DNA of 64,000 nt from Aspidapion aeneum (Eukaryota; Arthropoda; Insecta; Coleoptera; Brentidae): the NCBI GenBank assembly GCA_963576565.1, contig OY755039.1, positions 70,593,886-70,657,885 on the forward strand. Reading direction: 5' to 3'. Position 1 is the stretch's first letter; each line of letters starts with the position of its first letter. The notes beneath the pieces were generated by a model. The model did not search any database. It had not been told where the DNA came from and saw nothing but the letters and a program-made list of their open reading frames with translations. The translations under genes and the position numbers were made by a program. Shown here piece by piece: positions 59,168 to 64,000 of this stretch.

Positions 59168-59790
59168 GAAATGTTTTTGTGATGTTGGCAATTTAAAAAA
59201 AAAATGAATGTTTACCAAAACTCTACAACTATTGCCTTTTCCCTCAAAATAATTAGCCGCATAATTTTTGTAAAAAAAATTTTTTATCTTCGCGTAAAAA
59301 AGTTATTATCAAAAAAAGTAAAAATCGCCAACTTTGATGGTCTGTATCTCGAGAAAGTTCCCTATATGGCAACCTTATTCTGTGGTAGTTGAGATTTGGG
59401 TCCTTATGCCGAAAAAGCCTTGATAATGGAGCCCAGGCTCCTAAACGCGTCGGCTTAATTGACATTATAAATATAAAGAAGTTAAGAACCTGAAAAACAA
59501 TTTTGTTTTCTTTCCCACAATTCATAATGTCTCTTCTGGAGTTTTCTACAGATGTATGCCTTAAAGCCTACATCATGTGACTAAATGGCGTCTGAAGACC
59601 GCCATGTTGATTCCTGTTTAAAAAATATAGCCTATAGCCCCTTCGGGATCAGTAGCAATTCAACGACACCTTTGTTGTCAAAATCGGTTCAGCCGTTTAG
59701 CCTCTAGCGTGACACAAACATATTTACTTACCTACAACAATAGAAAAATATTACCCTTCCTTTCGCCGTGCTGCAGTTGGGTAAAAAAGC
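59168..59790. other. Spacer with a transposon-like end phrase
   Basis: Around 59690 the phrase 'aaaatcggttcagccgttta' resembles one found in many arthropod repeats. No gene is seen. Confidence 0.4.
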
Positions 59791-60201
59791 CATATACATA
59801 ATATTCCAATAACCACGGTAACTGCCCGTTCATGATGCAAACATGAGGGCCTTGGGGTGTTTAAGCAAAAAAGACCTGATTGGTTGCTTTCAAAGACATA
59901 TGCATATTATTTCCATATAGTACGTATTATTGCAATACCTACGGTACCTTACGATGCAGAATGCAAACATCATCTTTGCGGTCCTTAAGATAAAATGTCC
60001 CGATTGGTTATACTTTTACACATGAATATTATTTTGTTCTTGTATTCGTTACGTCAAATCATCGGCGTACAGTTCACAAAAACTCTATCTTTGTAAATTT
60101 GGTATCTGTGCATTTTTCGTACCTTTATTTCTGAATGTTTGCATCAAACGCCAACCATTGTGTAAATAGGTAACAGGGAGTATTGGAATATTACGTATAT
60201 G
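59791..60201. mobile_element. 411-bp MITE-like inverted repeat
   Basis: The 21-bp inverted repeats at 59791-59811 and 60181-60201 differ at one position ('catatacataatattcca' against 'catatacgtaatattcca'). Looser similarity continues inward. No target duplication was assigned. Confidence 0.6.
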
Positions 60202-60589
60202 AAAAAATTACTCATCTTTCCCTTTAAAAATCCTATATCCTAAAAAAATAGGAGTCTTGAGCTCCATATGTTATATGAACTTGTTTTTCCGGAAATGACT
60301 TATCTATCAGCTGCTGTACTATGGCCAATAAGTTATGGGTTTTCTGTATAGGACACCCTTTATATGAGTACAGTTACATAAGGATACAAATAATTTCAAG
60401 GTTTCATTTACCAATTTATAAAATCAATATTTAGCTATTTTAGCCAGAAAAATCCCACTCGTGTTGTTGATATTTCATGTAAACACAAACAAAAATCTAC
60501 TTGGGTCGACCAACTACAATCGCATGCAAAAAGTGAGACAATATTATCCCACATAGCACAATCACGTGTTTAACACGCAAAAAAAATAA
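60202..60589. other. Unassigned spacer
   Basis: A 'ggacacccttt' motif near 60351 resembles the repeat ends seen elsewhere. Nothing else was recognised. Confidence 0.35.
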
Positions 60590-61078
60590 ATAAAAGACTG
60601 CGGAAAATAACTTTTATACGACTGTCTTGTAAAAGGGGGTTTTGCGCACGGAGAACACGATCTGAAAATGGCATTTTGCGCACGCTGTGTGCAAAACGTT
60701 TTGCACACGCTTATGTCATTTTTGCGCACGCCTATGTCATTTCTGCATACGGGTCTCCCGTCATTGTGATTTTTGTTGTTGTCACCCATCAATATAAGTT
60801 GGCTTAGTTCCGTAGCAACCGTCACTGCTCGTATGTTTTGTTGATTAGATACGTCAAAAAATTGTTGAATTTTTAAAGTTTTGTTGTAAAAATGTCGGAA
60901 ATAAAAACAAGTTAAATTAAAATTTGATTTTTCTTTCTTTATTAGCAGTTGTATAAAAAATATTGTAAAAAACTCGTTTGAAAACCTCTTTGCACACTCC
61001 CTCGACTTGTACCAAACTGTCTCGATCGTGTGCAAAGAGTAGTTTTCCAACTTTGTTGTTTAAATAACTATTACCGCA
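60590..61078 (+). mobile_element. Diverged non-autonomous relative of the recombinase element
   Basis: This ends 'tttaaataactattac', the same end motif as the elements at 48-50 kb, and the end is followed at once by another family member. Its palindromes have a different core: a perfect 22-bp GTGTGCAAAACGTTTTGCACAC near 60688, and GTGTGCAAAGAG near 61030, at positions comparable to the GTGCGGAAAAG sites. The left edge is uncertain. The 162-codon open frame on the minus strand is not convincing. Confidence 0.55.
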
Positions 61079-61756
61079 CTAGTGCGGAAAAGTACAACTT
61101 TCCGCATGCACGTTAAAAAAAATTGGCTTAGATTAAAGCAAATTGCTTTGAAGTAAAATGATTTGTGCTTTCCTATTCACCAAGAGAATATTTTCCTGAT
61201 ATAGCACAAAAAATATCTTGCCTTTTTATTTTACTGTGAAACAGAAATTGTTTTATTATAAATTAGAACTGAATTAATCTAAGGCACCGGTTTCTCTGGA
61301 AGCAAAATATTACTTATATAAAGACAATTTGCTTTGTTACAAAATGGAATATACTCAAACAAAACAATTAAATAAGAAAAATAAAGTCTCATATCAAGAT
61401 TAAACGCTGCGCTAAACTAAAAAGAAATATTTTAATTCAAAACAAATTCTTTTAAGGTGAAAGAATTTATTCAAGAAAAGAACGTATTTTTATTGTAGAA
61501 AAAATTTTTTTGCGTGTACAAGTAGTGTTAATTAGTTTATTTTGGAAAAAATTTAAAATATTTATAAACACAAAATATAACGCTGTCCATTGACGTTTTA
61601 CTTAATTTTTTATTTAACATATATCAGCGACGTAGGAAAAAATGTTGTACCAGCACAAACACATGCGTAAAGTTACTTTTCCGCCCTTGACGGCTTATCC
61701 GAACTCGTCGCGTGCGGAAAAGTGCCCCTTTTCGCACTTGTTAGGTAAATAATTAT
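61079..61756 (+). mobile_element. Non-autonomous relative of the recombinase element
   Basis: This starts 'cgcactagtgcggaaaagta' and ends with a block matching the right end of the 48-kb element: 'cttttccgcccttgacgg', then 'gcgtgcggaaaagtg', then 'cttgttaggtaaataattat'. The interior is AT-rich with no gene. It follows its neighbour head to tail, as at 50,255/50,256. Confidence 0.65.
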
Positions 61757-62099
61757 TGTTTGAAGGTATAATTTAAAAAACACAGCCTTCCGAAAAAATA
61801 TACAAAAAGTTTTAAAAGCACAATGAGTATAGACTAGAAGGCGGGCGCTACCTATTTAATAATTCACAAGCATAATATTGAGAATACACAATTTTTTTAT
61901 TTACTTATGCAATGTATGCAAATTTATTTACTAAATCATCATCATCCGTTTATTTAACAACAATTTTATACAGGTTTTCGTACAAAATATTTGCAGTAAA
62001 AAAATAACATACCTACACTGTTAAATATAAGTGCCTTTATTCAAGTACTATGACTATTTTACTATTTAAATAAATGTTGTAACAAAGAAAATGAAAGAA
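61757..62099. other. Unassigned AT-rich spacer
   Basis: No gene or repeat was recognised. Confidence 0.4.
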
Positions 62100-62640
62100 A
62101 TGAAAGTCGTTTTAGGGTGTAAAACTTATTTTCTTGGTCTGTGTATATAAATAAGTATGTTATGTTAATGACAATAATCAACAATTTTTCATTCTGGTGA
62201 TGATTTTCCGATGGATTCAAAAGATAAGTAAATGATAGTCGACTTATTTTCTTAGTTCAAAATCTTTTACACTAAGCAGAAGAGATCATGAACATTAATA
62301 AGAAAAGTAGTCTGGCTCATCTCAAGTTGTGGAAAATATCCCTGGCTGAAAATTTTTGGATTCAAAAATTGGGCTGATCTGTGCCCTTATTTTCTTAGTC
62401 TTGAAACTGATCGTATAAACTGATGTTATAATACACTATAACTAAAAATAACTCTGGCTGATTTACATAGTTGGAAAATGTACTTAGCGGAGTCTTCAAC
62501 ATTGGAAAATCAAGCTTATTTTCTTAGTTTTGAAATTTTTTCACATAGTAGAATATACTATAACGTTATGGAGAAAATTATTCTGGCTGTTATGTACTAT
62601 CAGGAAAGCATCGCAAGAAAAGGTCTAAGATCCAGTCTAA
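62100..62640. repeat. Degenerate tandem repeat, about 115-145 bp units
   Basis: 'cttattttcttag' or a close variant recurs near 62128, 62243, 62389 and 62516, with 'tggctgattt' and 'gttggaaaatgta'-type words between. It is an old array. Confidence 0.6.
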
Positions 62641-62869
62641 AAAATAGTTAATTAATTTATTGCTCGTTAACGGCCGCAGATACGAAAAAACTACAAGATA
62701 CCGAAAAGTTTCTAATTAAAAAAAGGAATTTATTCTGTATTTTAGAATTTATCAATGCCCCACCAGGTTGAGGGGAAAGTGAAAACGGAGCATTCCCACT
62801 AAAAAATATTTTTTACAAGCTTTTATTTAGCTTCAGATGTTCTGTCTAACTATAACTATCAAATCTTGT
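62641..62869. other. Unassigned spacer
   Basis: Nothing was recognised between the two tandem arrays. Confidence 0.35.
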
Positions 62870-63470
62870 AAAGCGTTTTTGACACACTTCCCATTATCCG
62901 ATTTGGATGAAATTTGGTACACACATAGTGGTCCCATGACAATACAACATTAAGAAAAAATATGCTCCCACCCCTACCCCCACCCCTTCTATAGAAAAAT
63001 ATGTTTTTGACACACTTCCCGTTATCCGATTTGGATAAAATTTGGTATACACATAGTAGTCCGATGATAATACAACAATAAGAAAAAATATCCTCCCACC
63101 CCTACCCCCACCCCCTTTCATAGAAAAATTAGTTTCACACTTCCCATTATCCGATTTGGATGAAATTTGGTATACATATAATGGTCCGATGACAATACAA
63201 CATTGAAAAAAAAATGCGTTTTTGACACACTTCCCATTATCCGATTTGGATGAAATTTGGTATACATATAGTGGTCCGATGACAATACAACAATAATGAA
63301 AAAATGTCCTCCCACCCCTGAACCATAAAAAATGCGTTTTTGACACACTTCACTTCAAATGACTTTTATAAAATTTGGTATATGCATAAAGGTCCGACGG
63401 CAATACAGCCCAAAAATATATTTCTACCTCTACCCCCACCCTCTCCTCCAATAGAAATATGAGTTTCCAA
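62870..63470. repeat. Tandem array of about 125-bp units
   Basis: There are five units, with 'cacttccc' near 62886, 63013, 63138 and 63228 and a variant near 63349. Each has 'ttatccgatttggatgaaat', 'ttggtatacacatag', 'ccgatgacaatacaac' and a C-rich 'cccacccctacccccacc' end; the 63138 unit is shorter. The minus-strand open frames here follow the repeat. Confidence 0.9.
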
Positions 63471-63638
63471 ACAACTCACGATCAGCGATTTCATTATAAT
63501 CTAGAATAAACTCTTCCGTTCTGTTATTGAACAAATATTTTCATTTAATAGAGTAGATAGCTGAGACTAAAAAGTAGAAAATAAATTGGTAAACATTTTT
63601 TTCACAAGCTTTTATAAAATGCACTAAAAATTAAAAAT

Positions 63639-63996
63639 TAATTTTCTAACATTCTAATATTATCATAATCATAAAAGCGATGGCCGCAAATCAAAGCATA
63701 AGTTAATCTAAATTTGTGATCTAAAGACTTAAAGAATATTCAACATCGCAGGTCATCAAAGATATGTTTGATGTGCCGCAATGTTATGCCACTGCCATAC
63801 CTATGTCAGAGAAATTCTGGGGTATCTTGAGTCGGGTTGGGTGGGTTTGGTACCTCTGCATTTTTCTGCTAGATTGATTCTTGCAAATAGTCATATTTAA
63901 TTGATACGGATATCTTATCGTGCTAACATCGTCAAAATTTCCATCAGTCGGCCATCGCTTTTATTATTATGATAATATTAGAATGTTAGAAAATTA
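63639..63996. mobile_element. MITE of about 358 bp at the window edge
   Basis: The inverted repeats of about 45 bp read 'taattttctaacattctaat' inward on the left and the same on the opposite strand on the right. Both continue to 'aaaagcgatggcc' with one difference. The interior is non-coding. The right flank is cut by the window end, so the target duplication cannot be checked. Confidence 0.75.
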
Positions 63997-64000
63997 TGTT

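Noticed and set aside
60562..61050. 162-codon minus-strand open frame
   Set aside because: It spans palindromes and the end of a recombinase-element relative and has no recognisable domain.
62894..63348. 150-codon frame with repeating blocks
   Set aside because: It follows the 125-bp tandem array exactly.

Overview
This is a gene-poor, AT-rich stretch of an insect genome, possibly a beetle; the species cannot be fixed from the sequence. No rRNA, tRNA, bacterial operon or CRISPR array is visible. Nearly everything recognisable is mobile or repetitive DNA: four different BEL/Pao LTR retrotransposons, one non-LTR retrotransposon, a tyrosine-recombinase (Crypton-like) element with several non-autonomous relatives, seven copies of a Helentron/DINE-like repeat, a foldback element, several MITEs and four tandem arrays. 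The only good candidate for host coding sequence is one 98-bp coiled-coil exon at 13.3 kb.

Layout. 1-480: degenerate Penelope-like sequence with a hammerhead-ribozyme-like motif. 1,010-13,130: a satellite of about 235 bp per monomer, interrupted by BEL element 1 (2,624-9,575). Right of it the array has a three-monomer higher-order unit of about 700 bp. 13.3-14.0 kb: the host exon and a MITE. 14.1-31.8 kb: one Helentron-like repeat split by a LINE, by BEL element 2 (16,705-23,826; intact polyprotein, LTRs almost identical) and by BEL element 3 (24,070-31,493). 32-41 kb: six more Helentron-like copies, a 78-bp hAT MITE and a foldback element. 42,588-51,852: BEL element 4, whose gag is split by the tyrosine-recombinase element (48,121-50,526). 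52-64 kb: MITEs, tandem arrays and two more copies of the recombinase-element family.

How the parts relate. All four BEL elements lie on the minus strand and have the order gag, protease, RT, RNase H, integrase, with no envelope gene. Each has LTRs of a different length (471, 659, 814, 456 bp), so they are four families. Elements 1, 3 and 4 carry stops and frameshifts; element 2 does not. The recombinase element probably moves through a circle: it left no target duplication, the interrupted gag reads in frame across its two edges, and its edge sequence recurs as a head-to-tail junction with a small companion. Its termini carry clustered palindromes that are plausible recombinase binding sites. 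This element and its relatives at 60.6-61.8 kb are the strongest candidate for something undescribed.
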